Positions 28,661 through 36,945 of a stretch of DNA of 64,000 bases are shown piece after piece. The stretch is from UASB124 sp041662445 (lineage in GTDB: Bacteria > Babelota > Babeliae > Babelales > RVW-14). The notes under the pieces were generated by a model. The model was given only the letters and a program-made list of their open reading frames with translations. It ran no database searches and was not told where the DNA came from. Numbering within the stretch: the first letter of the stretch is position 1; each line of letters opens with the position of its first letter. Position numbers and translations under genes: made by a program. The stretch is from NCBI GenBank assembly GCA_041662445.1, contig JBAZSL010000002.1, positions 1 to 64,000 on the forward strand, given 5' to 3'.

Positions 28661-30187
28661 GTGAAGCTTGAAACCCGTGTTGGTTTATTTATCCTGGTCG
28701 CTATTGGTGCGTTTCTTTATTTAAGCATCAATATTCGCGCAATTCGATTCGATAGAGATCAGTACAATATTTACCGTGCGTATTTTGATGAGACCAATGG
28801 CCTTGCGGCAAAGGCGTCGGTAAAAATTGCAGGCGTTGAAATTGGATGGGTAGAAGAAATTAAACTTCTGTCTGACGGCAAGGCTGAGTTAATGATGCGC
28901 ATTGATAAGCGCATTAGACTTGCTAAAAATGCCTGTGCTCGGATTCATCAGGATGGTTTGATTGGTACTAAAAACCTTGAAATTGAGCCTGGAGATCCTT
29001 CAACAGGATTTCTTTCGCCGGGAAGCGCATTATCAATGCCGGGGCGAGCACCTGCAAGTGTTGGCGAATTGCTCGATCAATTCCGCGATATTGCTAATAC
29101 GGTTCAGGATGTTGTTGCCGCCTTTAAAAATGTTTTTGCTTCTCATCGTGGTGAAGAAAATATGCGCAATGCGCTCAATTCCATTGCTACCGCTTCCGAT
29201 CGTATTGCAGATTTTTCGGTGGTGCTGCAACGAACGATGAATCATAACGAAGAAAATATCAATTCGCTTCTGACCGATTTTAGATATTCTATGCTACATC
29301 TCAGAAATGCTGTTCCAGCTATTAAAGATGATATGCATGCTATTGCTAAGTCAGCTGGAGAATCATTTGAGCATTTTGGTGATGCTGCAATTCAAGGCCG
29401 TGAAACCTTGCGAGAAACTGGAGAGGTTGTTGAGAAAATCAATAGCGGCAAGGGAGTTATCGGCAAGCTTATTAATGAAGACGAGGCTTACGGCGATCTT
29501 AAAAAGACTATTCGTGGCTTTAAGGATTATGTAGGCAAGACAACAGGACTTTTGGTGAGTGTTGATATGCACGGTGAGAATTTGTTGCGCCACTCTTATA
29601 CCAAAGGGTATCTCGATTTACGGTTGCGGCCAAATTCAGATTTCTTCTATCAAGTGCAGTTAGTTGCCAGTGAGCAAGGAACTTTCCAGCGTACGACAGA
29701 ATATATAACGCGTAAGGACGATAAGGGCAATGTCATGCATGCAGGAGACTTGCCGGTTCCTCTTTTTAAGAAGGTTGAGCTTGCCGATCAAATTGATCGT
29801 ACCGTACAGAAACAGGATGCCATTCTCTTTGGCTTGCAGTTTGGTAAGCGCTTCGATCGTCTCGCATTCCGTATGGGCCTGTTCGAGAATTCGTTTGGTT
29901 TTGCGTGTGATTATTATGTACCACTTCCTACGGATAAATTACATTGGATAACAACGATTGAGTTATTTGATATGCGCGGTATTAATCGCCTCAACGATAC
30001 GCGTCCGCATTTGAAGTGGATTAACAGGGCATTCTTTATGAAAAATCTGTATACCGCGTTTGGTGTTGATGATATTTGCAGTAAGAACAGCGCCAATCCA
30101 TTCTTCGGTGGTGGTATACGATTTAATGATGACGATTTGAAGTATTTCTTAAGCTCTTTGTCTGCTGGTGCCAAGGCTGGTGGATAA
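28661..30187 (+). CDS. MCE/MlaD-family lipid transport protein with a long C-terminal domain
   Basis: 508 residues from a GTG start with AAGGT upstream. One N-terminal membrane segment (about 7-26), then an MCE domain (about 38-115) with FDETNGLAAKASVKIAGVEIGWVEEI and DGLIGTKNLEIEPG. After it comes a long helical region (about 130-290) and then about 200 residues rich in alternating hydrophobic residues (LDLRLRPNSDFFYQVQLV, FGLQFGKRFDRLAFRMGLFE) that may be beta-structured. MlaD-type proteins shuttle phospholipids between inner and outer membranes. No mlaE or mlaF partner is in the window. Follows gspK by 20 bp, so perhaps the same operon. Confidence 0.82.
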   Translation: MKLETRVGLFILVAIGAFLYLSINIRAIRFDRDQYNIYRAYFDETNGLAAKASVKIAGVEIGWVEEIKLLSDGKAELMMRIDKRIRLAKNACARIHQDGLIGTKNLEIEPGDPSTGFLSPGSALSMPGRAPASVGELLDQFRDIANTVQDVVAAFKNVFASHRGEENMRNALNSIATASDRIADFSVVLQRTMNHNEENINSLLTDFRYSMLHLRNAVPAIKDDMHAIAKSAGESFEHFGDAAIQGRETLRETGEVVEKINSGKGVIGKLINEDEAYGDLKKTIRGFKDYVGKTTGLLVSVDMHGENLLRHSYTKGYLDLRLRPNSDFFYQVQLVASEQGTFQRTTEYITRKDDKGNVMHAGDLPVPLFKKVELADQIDRTVQKQDAILFGLQFGKRFDRLAFRMGLFENSFGFACDYYVPLPTDKLHWITTIELFDMRGINRLNDTRPHLKWINRAFFMKNLYTAFGVDDICSKNSANPFFGGGIRFNDDDLKYFLSSLSAGAKAGG

Positions 30188-30317
30188 AAAGAGTTTGCGA
30201 AAAATCTTCGTAATCGCTTTCTTCTTCTTCGTCTTCATCATAGAAAACAAATTGCATATCGTAACTTGGTTGATAGTTTGACTGATATCCGCTGTCGTAG
30301 CCGTTGAACTGAAACAT
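30123..30317 (-). CDS. Possible small acidic, Tyr-rich protein
   Basis: 64 codons: MFQFNGYDSGYQSNYQPSYD followed by a run of Asp/Glu. AGGG lies about 9 bp upstream of the ATG. The last 65 bp overlap the MCE gene on the opposite strand. The composition is unusual for a random frame, but there is no homology I can name. It could be chance. Confidence 0.3.
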   Translation of the reverse strand: MFQFNGYDSGYQSNYQPSYDMQFVFYDEDEEEESDYEDFSQTLFIHQPWHQQTKSLRNTSNRHH

Positions 30318-30440
30318 TGTTTTTATCCCTATGTTATCCCCAAGCGCTTAATGATGCTTAAGTTTTAGAAATATAGCGCGATCAATGCTTTTCGCAACAT
30401 CTACACAAAGAAAATATTAAATTAACAAATAGAATATAAA

Positions 30441-31049
30441 TCAAGCAAGCGATTCGACTCGTTTGAGAAATAATTTGAGGCGGCGGTAGTCGTTGCCCGT
30501 GAGAAGAGCGAATGTCTGGCAAAATTCATCGATGTTGGTTTGGCTTAGGGGCTTGTTATGATTCTGTTGCTGCATGATTGCAAGAAGAAGTTCGTCAAGG
30601 TTGGGGAGTGTAGTGGCAAAGGCAAAAAGAAGATGAAGATAATCAGCGCGTGTAAAAAATTGTGATACCACAGCTGGGGATGCTGTTCCGACAAAGGCAT
30701 GAATTTTGCAGGGCGTTGGGGGAAGAAGATACAAAAACTTGTCACGTTGTTCGCGGTGACAATATCCCACGACATGAACGGTAAAGGTGGTTTGCAAAAA
30801 TTCAAATATTTGTGGTTGTTCTGCCTTAAGCTCAGCTTCAGTTTTTTGGTAGGGAAATGGTGTGCGTGTGGGGTCTATGGACCCGGTTGCTACCGTACTT
30901 ACAACTCCCAGCACGGTTCTGGTTGCTTCTTCGACCATGACAAGGCTGCCGAAAATAGGAAAATTGTCCCATTGCCAGCATTGGGCTGTGTAGTGATCCA
31001 GGTGGCTTTCAATAATTTCGGCAAAATGGGAGACGGTAGTCATGGGCAC
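30441..31049 (-). CDS. HAS-barrel domain protein of unknown function
   Basis: 202 residues. The N-terminal half (FAEIIESHLDHYTAQCW, FPIFGSLVMVEE, VLGVVSTVATGSIDPTR, EQPQIFEFLQTTFTVHVVGY) resembles the HerA-ATP-synthase (HAS) barrel proteins that I recall from cyanobacteria, and the C-terminal LLTGNDYRRLKLFLKRV also matches that family's end. Function is unknown; HAS barrels otherwise occur at the N-terminus of HerA-type ATPases. It starts inside the end of rnhB (10-bp overlap), so the two are co-translated. The family call is from memory. Confidence 0.55.
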   Translation of the reverse strand: MPMTTVSHFAEIIESHLDHYTAQCWQWDNFPIFGSLVMVEEATRTVLGVVSTVATGSIDPTRTPFPYQKTEAELKAEQPQIFEFLQTTFTVHVVGYCHREQRDKFLYLLPPTPCKIHAFVGTASPAVVSQFFTRADYLHLLFAFATTLPNLDELLLAIMQQQNHNKPLSQTNIDEFCQTFALLTGNDYRRLKLFLKRVESLA

Positions 31050-31750
31050 ATCTTTCCGTCAAAGAGTGTCTGTTGGCTCGCCTTCTCGGATTGTGCAGCT
31101 GCCAGTATGTTGCTGACAAAGCTTGAGCGGTGAATGATCGATGGTCCGTGCGCAAGCAGCGCTGTTAAGTGGTGCTTGGTGGCATAACCCTTGTTGTGGC
31201 AGAGATCAAAAGCAGGGAAAGAGTGATGAAGCTTTTCCATAAGGCGGTCGCGGGTAACTTTAGCAACAATTGAAGCCGCTGCTATTGAGCTGGAAAATCT
31301 TTCTCCATAATTAAAGTGAAATACTTCAAGCTCTGGGTGATGTGCCACCGAACTAAGATTGAGCGGCATGGCATCAACAAGGACGGTGCGTAATTTTTCG
31401 TGGGGAAATGGCAGTTGGGGAATAAGATTGAGATAGGCTTTTTTCATGGCAAAAAGTGTTGCCTGGTAGATGTTTATCGTATCAATGACATCGGGGCTGG
31501 CATAGCTGATGGCCCAGGTGCAATGCGTGGTGATCCATGAATATGCTTCGTTTCGTTGGCTTTCAGAAAGGACTTTTGAGTCTTTTAAAAGTCGGTACGT
31601 TGTGTGGGGTGGAACGATGGCAGCCCCAACAACCAGGGGTCCGGCCAGACATCCGCGACCAACCTCATCGATTCCGCAAACAAAATGGTCTTCGGCCCAT
31701 GCCTTTTTTTCAAAAAAGTTTTTAGTGAGTTTTATCGTTGGTTGCACCAT
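31040..31750 (-). CDS. rnhB: Ribonuclease HII
   Basis: 236 residues. GIDEVGRGCLAGPLVVGA (about 26-43) gives the first Asp-Glu pair of the active site; LVDAMPL supplies another Asp and RFSSSIAAASIVAKVTRDRLM is the RNase HII signature with the last acidic residue. It removes RNA from RNA-DNA hybrids and single ribonucleotides from DNA. Slightly longer than the usual 200-215 because of a C-terminal tail ending QTLFDGKMC. Upstream partner of the HAS-barrel gene. Confidence 0.93.
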   Translation of the reverse strand: MVQPTIKLTKNFFEKKAWAEDHFVCGIDEVGRGCLAGPLVVGAAIVPPHTTYRLLKDSKVLSESQRNEAYSWITTHCTWAISYASPDVIDTINIYQATLFAMKKAYLNLIPQLPFPHEKLRTVLVDAMPLNLSSVAHHPELEVFHFNYGERFSSSIAAASIVAKVTRDRLMEKLHHSFPAFDLCHNKGYATKHHLTALLAHGPSIIHRSSFVSNILAAAQSEKASQQTLFDGKMCP

Positions 31751-31930
31751 AATTCAATCCTTGCGTGATGATCAAATTCAGTGTACCATCATCCACGAAT
31801 TTTTCTCACCGAATTGTTGCGTGTTTATGAATTTGCCTCTGTGTAACATTTTTTTTTTAGATTCACCTAGTAATTTTTGTGGATTTTCACTAACCCATTG
31901 TTTATATTACTCTCGTATGAATAAAAAATG

Positions 31931-31946
31931 ACCTTGAAAACAAGGT
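31931..31946. promoter_or_regulatory. Palindromic candidate operator before the repressor gene
   Basis: ACCTTG-AAAA-CAAGGT, a perfect 6-bp inverted repeat with 4-bp spacing, about 20 bp before the repressor start. Size and position fit a binding site for an HTH dimer and autoregulation. Only one copy is visible. Confidence 0.5.
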
Positions 31947-31965
31947 GAATGAAGAAGGGATGACC

Positions 31966-32637
31966 ATGTCTTCTACAGAGCTACGTGTCAAAGAGTTACT
32001 ACGTGAGCGGGGGTGGACGACAAAAGTTTTGGCCGAAAAAACAGGCCTGTCAGAAAGTTATCTGACACACATCAAAAATGGAACGCGTCGCTGGAATGAG
32101 GATGCGCTCAAAAAATTAGCAGTTGCTTTTGGTGCACATCCGGTTGATCTTTTTGCACAACGGAGGACAAGGACTGATTCCGTTGAAACAGCCGTTAAGA
32201 TGCCGGAGAGTACCAATGTTGATCTTCAGCTTAAGGTTGTTCCGGTTATGGGTGATATTCCTTCCAACCCATCTCCCTATAATAACCAACTGACGCAGGT
32301 TACAACGGGTTACAAAGACGTCTTTGTTCCGGTTGCCAACATCACTGATGAAGCAATGTTCTGTTTGTGCGTTGAAAACAATGCGATGGCGCCCAATTAT
32401 GTCAAAGGTGATTATTTGATTATTTCACCTGAGACGTGGACTCGGTCTGGCGATATTGCTGCTGTTGAATATGGCAATGACAGCCAAGTTAAAGCAATTA
32501 TGCAAGTGACCTACATGGAAGAGTTTATGGTGCTTGAATCGGTTAACCATAAAACGCCACCAGTTGCCTTGGTACGTGGTAAAGACCATTTCAGAGTTAT
32601 CGGTAAAGTTATCTACCGCTATCAACGCCTCGGATAA
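31966..32637 (+). CDS. HTH-type repressor with a degenerate S24/LexA-like peptidase domain
   Basis: About 223 residues. N-terminal helix-turn-helix of the Xre/Cro type (ELLRERGWTTKVLAEKTGL, SYLTHIKNG; about 7-65), a linker, then an S24-like domain (about 100-223). The nucleophile motif, usually GDSM.P, reads ENNAMAP, so the catalytic Ser is replaced by Ala. A Lys is still present in SQVKAIMQ. Self-cleavage of the LexA/CI kind is therefore unlikely, and the domain may only dimerise or sense a ligand. AAGGG 6 bp before ATG 31966 sets the start; GTG 31945 and ATG 31960 are also open. Confidence 0.8.
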   Translation: MSSTELRVKELLRERGWTTKVLAEKTGLSESYLTHIKNGTRRWNEDALKKLAVAFGAHPVDLFAQRRTRTDSVETAVKMPESTNVDLQLKVVPVMGDIPSNPSPYNNQLTQVTTGYKDVFVPVANITDEAMFCLCVENNAMAPNYVKGDYLIISPETWTRSGDIAAVEYGNDSQVKAIMQVTYMEEFMVLESVNHKTPPVALVRGKDHFRVIGKVIYRYQRLG

Positions 32638-32662
32638 ATTATACGAACCAAACAGCAAAACT

Positions 32663-32705
32663 AACACCTGCAAGACGTAGACAATCTTGCAGGTGTTGTT
32701 TTTTT
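32663..32705 (+). terminator. Rho-independent terminator after the repressor gene
   Basis: Perfect 13-bp stem AACACCTGCAAGA (32663-32675) with TCTTGCAGGTGTT (32685-32697), a 9-nt loop, then G and a T-run. Confidence 0.92.
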
Positions 32706-32793
32706 GCTAGCCGAGAAGAGCAACTCTTGCTACGCTGCAGGCCTTTCGTGCAAAAACAGATGATTATATTTTTAAGGTTGTTGAAGGATTATC

Positions 32794-33426
32794 ATGTTTT
32801 CTTTTACTCGTAACCTAATGGCATTGGGTTTGATCTGTTGTCTCTCTAGCGCAACGGCGACGGCAAGTTTGCCGCCGCAGGTTGAGCAAGCGAAAAAAAT
32901 ATTGATCGCCGAGAAAGAGCAGTGGGCGTATGTGCAGAAAGCATTGACTGATGAGGCGCAGGTGTCGCCACATTACCAAATCGGCAACAATGAGCGTTGG
33001 GTGAAACATCATCCTGCCATAATGATTTTACTTAGCTTGTTTTGGGGCTTTGTAGCTGGAGGTAACTGTATGGGAGCGTACCTGCTTATTAGTACAAAAG
33101 CATTCGGTCTTGATATTTGTAATACAAACAACAATTGGATTGCATTGTGCATCGGGATTATCATTCTAGGTATTACATCAAATGCGCTGACAAAATCTTT
33201 TGCACAATCACCAGAATGGGATCCAGCAGTGTGCCAAGATGCGCTTAAATCGTTTCTGCCGAAATGGTCAGAACATCGAGAAAAGGTGCCGTATACGTTG
33301 CAGGGTTTATTTGATGGCCTGTATGATCAACAAAAATCAAATGGTAAATTGGCCATAAATGACCAGCAAGCGCAGAAGCTTGTTGAAGGAATTATGGCGC
33401 TCTCTATGGTTGCGCAGATTGCTTAA
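32794..33426 (+). CDS. Exported membrane protein, tandem family B copy 1
   Basis: 210 residues. Signal peptide NLMALGLICCLSSATATA-S, then PPQVEQAKKILIAEKEQWAYVQKAL, two membrane segments (about 70-97 and 108-126) and a C-terminal INDQQAQKLVEGIMALSMVAQIA. The conserved first and last blocks are shared with the next gene, while the middle differs. GAAGGA precedes the ATG. Function unknown. The two membrane spans with conserved soluble ends suggest a small membrane protein whose ends face the same side. Confidence 0.62.
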   Translation: MFSFTRNLMALGLICCLSSATATASLPPQVEQAKKILIAEKEQWAYVQKALTDEAQVSPHYQIGNNERWVKHHPAIMILLSLFWGFVAGGNCMGAYLLISTKAFGLDICNTNNNWIALCIGIIILGITSNALTKSFAQSPEWDPAVCQDALKSFLPKWSEHREKVPYTLQGLFDGLYDQQKSNGKLAINDQQAQKLVEGIMALSMVAQIA

Positions 33427-33447
33427 GGGCAAAATCGAAGGATCAGT

Positions 33448-34125
33448 ATGTTTTCTTTTCGTAAAATAATGGCTTTGTGTTTGACTTGCTGCGTCTCTGG
33501 TGCAGTGGCTGTAGCAAGCGTATCGCCGCAGATTGAACAGGCGAAAAAAATATTGGTCGCAGAAAAAGCGCAGTGGGCATATGTGCAGAAAACGCTTGGA
33601 GATTCCGGGTTGTCCATGGATAAAATGCATGCATGGATGAGAGGATATCCAATGGTCGCAGGGAGCCTTGCAGTTATTGCTAGCTTGATAGCTTTTTATG
33701 TACCATTTTTGCTGATGGATAAAATGTTAAATATAGAAGAACGGATCGATTCTTTAAAGCAGAGGTTTGATATGTGTTGCCAACTATATCTTCCCGGGGA
33801 GATGCTTTTGTGTCTTATTGGTATGGTTGCAATTTTGGCTGGTACTGTAATTCCTGCGGGTATTGCGGGTATTGTTACAGGAGATGGGCTTAATGGGTGG
33901 CTCAAAAAAGAATCCTCTACTGCGTTACATGGCTTGGTGGCAGAGTGGCCAAAACATCGAGAAAAATTTCCACGTGTTTTATATAAAATTTTTGATGATT
34001 TCCATGAATATTGGTGCCGAGCACAACTAAAACCATATGGTAGTTTGTTGCCTATCAATGACCAACAGGCGGCGAAGCTTATTGAGGGGCTTATGGTGTT
34101 GTCTACGGTTGCGCAGATTGCTTAA
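33448..34125 (+). CDS. Exported membrane protein, tandem family B copy 2
   Basis: 225 residues, a paralogue of the preceding gene: signal peptide KIMALCLTCCVSGAVAVA-S, PQIEQAKKILVAEKAQWAYVQKTL, two membrane spans (about 68-90 and 112-140, the second Gly-rich, AGTVIPAGIAGIV) and the same end INDQQAAKLIEGLMVLSTVAQIA. It starts 22 bp after copy 1 with its own GAAGGA site. Convergent with the LysE-type gene with 4 bp between stops and no visible terminator. Confidence 0.62.
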   Translation: MFSFRKIMALCLTCCVSGAVAVASVSPQIEQAKKILVAEKAQWAYVQKTLGDSGLSMDKMHAWMRGYPMVAGSLAVIASLIAFYVPFLLMDKMLNIEERIDSLKQRFDMCCQLYLPGEMLLCLIGMVAILAGTVIPAGIAGIVTGDGLNGWLKKESSTALHGLVAEWPKHREKFPRVLYKIFDDFHEYWCRAQLKPYGSLLPINDQQAAKLIEGLMVLSTVAQIA

Positions 34126-34129
34126 AGGG

Positions 34130-34762
34130 TTATGACAAAACAACTTTGATTGCATCGATAAAAAAGTAGCCGCCAATGGCGAGTAAAATGATGCCGTTGA
34201 CGATCGAAATTTTGCGCAAATGACGCATGCCGATGGTTTTGCCCAATTGACTTGCTATGTACGTTACGGCGGTAAGTACACTCATTGATCCTAGTATGAC
34301 CATGGTGCTTCCGATAATTATTCTTCCAAGACTTGGTATGCCATGAACAGGTGTCATTTGAGCACTAATGAACATAAAAAAGAAAATCGTGATGGGGTTG
34401 AGAACGGTATAAAAAAACGTTTTTGCCATGGCGCGCAGAAGATTGTCTGCGGTAAGAGGTGGTTGAGTTGGATACTCTTTGTGGGGCAACAGTATCGAAA
34501 TGCCAAAAATGAGAAGTAAAAGGCCTCCTGCAAGGTCAATCCCCACGTGATAGCGACGCGATTGTTCAAGAATGCTGAGCACGCCGAGCATACCGAGTAA
34601 AAAAAGTGTACCATCGCCAATGGCCGCGCCAAGTGCCTTAAAAAAACCTTTAGTAAATCCTCTGAGTGCACTTGTGTTAAAAACGAGTACAAAAATTGGT
34701 CCCACTGCCGATGCGGCAGAGATTCCGATCAAAAAACATTGCAGAAGAAATAGGTATTTCAT
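34130..34762 (-). CDS. LysE/RhtB-family exporter
   Basis: 210 residues, six hydrophobic segments. The N-terminus FLIGISAASAVGPIFVLVFNTSALRGFTKGFFKALGAA has the family's GPIF...RG...G pattern, followed by GDGTLFLLGMLGV and YTVLNPITIFFF, which match the LysE topology and the conserved NP. These carriers export amino acids or small metabolites from the cytoplasm. Substrate cannot be told. GGGGGGAC lies before the ATG. Divergent from glmM. Confidence 0.8.
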   Translation of the reverse strand: MKYLFLLQCFLIGISAASAVGPIFVLVFNTSALRGFTKGFFKALGAAIGDGTLFLLGMLGVLSILEQSRRYHVGIDLAGGLLLLIFGISILLPHKEYPTQPPLTADNLLRAMAKTFFYTVLNPITIFFFMFISAQMTPVHGIPSLGRIIIGSTMVILGSMSVLTAVTYIASQLGKTIGMRHLRKISIVNGIILLAIGGYFFIDAIKVVLS

Positions 34763-34889
34763 ATTGTCCCCCCGGAACTTATGCTGGCGGAGATGTAAAT
34801 CTCTGTTATTATTCTAGCACAATCGTCATGTTATCTTAAATAATTATCATAATGTCAAAAATTATAATAGAAATTAATCGAAAGATGCC

Positions 34890-36242
34890 ATGGCTGAACC
34901 TCTTGCTGGATGCTCACTTTCATTTGGTACTGACGGTATACGCGGTAGGGCGGATGCCTTTCCTTTTACCGATTCAGCACTTGTCGCCTTGGGCTATGCT
35001 ATTGGTCAATGGGCTCAACAGACGGGCAAAAAGATTCCGCGTGTTGTTATTGGCTCGGATACACGCCAGTCTGGCGAACGCATCAAAAATTCCCTCTGCA
35101 GTGGTTTGATACAGGGAGGGGGTTGTCATGTACGTGACGTTGGAGTTCTCACAACCCCAGGAATTTTTAGGATAATTTCAGGAGATATGTTATGCGATCT
35201 GGGTATTGTAATTTCAGCCTCTCATAATCCCTACCACGACAATGGCATCAAACTGTTTGACGCCCGCCGCTGCAAAATTACTTCTACGGATGAAAAAAAG
35301 ATTACACACGCATTTGAGCAGTGTTGTGGTCTTGTCAATGTACGTGCTCAAGAGCTATCAGTTGAGCGGTGGCCAGAGGCGGCAGCGCGCTATCAACAGG
35401 ATATGATGGCGCATTTCAAGCCGCTTTTTTTGCAAAATGTTAAAGTAGTACTTGATTGTGCCAATGGGGCGGCTTATAAAATTGCGCCAGAAATTTTTCG
35501 TGCTTTGGGGGCGACGGTTATTACCATTGCCGATACGCCCAATGGTACCAATATTAACGACAACTGTGGTTCTCTCCATCCAGAGGAATTGGCGCGTGTT
35601 GTTGTGGCTCACGGTGCGGATGCGGGATTTGCTTTTGATGGTGATGCTGATCGTGTTATTGCCGTCAATCGTTTGGGGATGATAAAGGATGGTGATGATA
35701 TTTTGACGCTTTTATTGAATCTTCCCTCATACCAAAATATTGCACATGTGGTGGGGACGCTTTTTACCAATAAAGGGTTTGAGGAATATCTGGTTGGACA
35801 GGGCAAGCATTTGTTCCGTACCAAAGTTGGTGAAAAGTATGTTGCATCAAAGTTAGAAGAAGAAAATCTCCCTTTGGGCGGAGAAGTATCGGGACATATC
35901 ATAACCAGGGATTATTCAGCTACCGGCGATGGTATTTTTGTGGCCCTGAAGGTTCTTGAAGCGATTATTGCTACTCATAATTGGGACATGGTTACTTTCA
36001 AGAAATTCCCCCAGGTTCTCATAAATGTGCCGGTACGTCACAAACATGATCTTGCATTGCAACCCTATGCAGCGCTTATTGAAGAATATGAACGAACAAT
36101 GAGCCCAGGAAGAGTTATTGTGCGTTATTCTGGCACTGAGCCGCTTCTTCGTGTTATGACAGAAGCTCCGACGCATGAACAAGCGCACTGTGTTGCCAAG
36201 AAGTTGGCAGAGGCGCTTCAAAAGGCGCTCGAAACATCGTAA
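34890..36242 (+). CDS. glmM: Phosphoglucosamine mutase
   Basis: 450 residues, normal length. FGTDGIRGRAD near the N-terminus, the phospho-Ser loop ISASHNPYHDNGIKLF (Ser at about 102), the metal loop FDGDADR (about 249-255), the sugar loop GGEVSGH (about 329-335) and the phosphate-binding RYSGTEPLLRVM near the C-terminus are all intact. It converts glucosamine-6-P to glucosamine-1-P for UDP-GlcNAc synthesis, feeding peptidoglycan and LPS. PfkB-independent; cytoplasmic. First of three same-strand envelope-related genes. Confidence 0.93.
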   Translation: MAEPLAGCSLSFGTDGIRGRADAFPFTDSALVALGYAIGQWAQQTGKKIPRVVIGSDTRQSGERIKNSLCSGLIQGGGCHVRDVGVLTTPGIFRIISGDMLCDLGIVISASHNPYHDNGIKLFDARRCKITSTDEKKITHAFEQCCGLVNVRAQELSVERWPEAAARYQQDMMAHFKPLFLQNVKVVLDCANGAAYKIAPEIFRALGATVITIADTPNGTNINDNCGSLHPEELARVVVAHGADAGFAFDGDADRVIAVNRLGMIKDGDDILTLLLNLPSYQNIAHVVGTLFTNKGFEEYLVGQGKHLFRTKVGEKYVASKLEEENLPLGGEVSGHIITRDYSATGDGIFVALKVLEAIIATHNWDMVTFKKFPQVLINVPVRHKHDLALQPYAALIEEYERTMSPGRVIVRYSGTEPLLRVMTEAPTHEQAHCVAKKLAEALQKALETS

Positions 36243-36257
36243 TGAAGGAGATCCTGT

Positions 36258-36929
36258 ATGGATATTGTTGAGAGCTTGAAAAAAGCTTTACACCTTGTTC
36301 GGTCAACATTTCTAAGTGGGTTATTTACTCTTATTCCTATTGCTGCAACCTTATTTTTTCTGCATTTTCTCTACAACCTTGTACTCAGAATGCTGGCGCC
36401 GGTGTACAAATTGGAGCCTACTTTTCTTAAGGTTATTCCAGGAATTGAATTTGTGATTGTTGTTGTTCTTATTTTGCTTCTTGGGGTGGTGCTTAAGGTT
36501 TTTATTGCCCATCAAATTATTCATTATTTTGAGCGGCTTATTGCTCGTATCCCTTTGGTGCGCATTGTGTATTCATCTGCCAAAATAGTGGTCGACTTTT
36601 TTAAGGTGCCTGCTGTTTCTACGACCGTTATTAAGGGGCAAAAAAAGGTTGTGCTTATTCCTTATCCCAAAAAGGGTCAGTATCACTTAGCATTTTTATT
36701 AGAAAGTGCAGAAGATTCTTATCAAAAAATAATTCCAGCCTCTTTTAAAGAATATCCGGAACAAAAATTTGTTAAGGTTTTTATGCCACATTCGCCTAAT
36801 CCAACAAGCGGTTTTTTCTTTATCATGCCTGAAGAAGAGATCATCCAAACGGAGATAACCTTTGAAGAGGCTATCAAGACGCTTGTTTCATGTGGACTCA
36901 TTACACCAGAAACGCTTAAAAGGTCATAA
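36258..36929 (+). CDS. DUF502 family membrane protein
   Basis: 223 residues. Two N-terminal membrane segments (about 18-42 and 60-82) then a conserved domain: IPLVRIVYSSAKIVVDFF, VVLIPYPKKGQYHLAFL and a segment with MPHSPNPTSGFFFIMPEEEI, the DUF502 hallmarks. The molecular function is not established. AAGGAG is well spaced before the ATG, 15 bp after glmM, so the two genes are co-transcribed. Confidence 0.85.
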   Translation: MDIVESLKKALHLVRSTFLSGLFTLIPIAATLFFLHFLYNLVLRMLAPVYKLEPTFLKVIPGIEFVIVVVLILLLGVVLKVFIAHQIIHYFERLIARIPLVRIVYSSAKIVVDFFKVPAVSTTVIKGQKKVVLIPYPKKGQYHLAFLLESAEDSYQKIIPASFKEYPEQKFVKVFMPHSPNPTSGFFFIMPEEEIIQTEITFEEAIKTLVSCGLITPETLKRS

Positions 36930-36945
36930 AAAACAGATACCACCT

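Noticed and set aside
34852..35109. An 85-codon frame starting upstream of glmM
   Set aside because: It overlaps glmM in another frame and has no recognisable product; the GlmM start at 34890 gives the canonical N-terminus.
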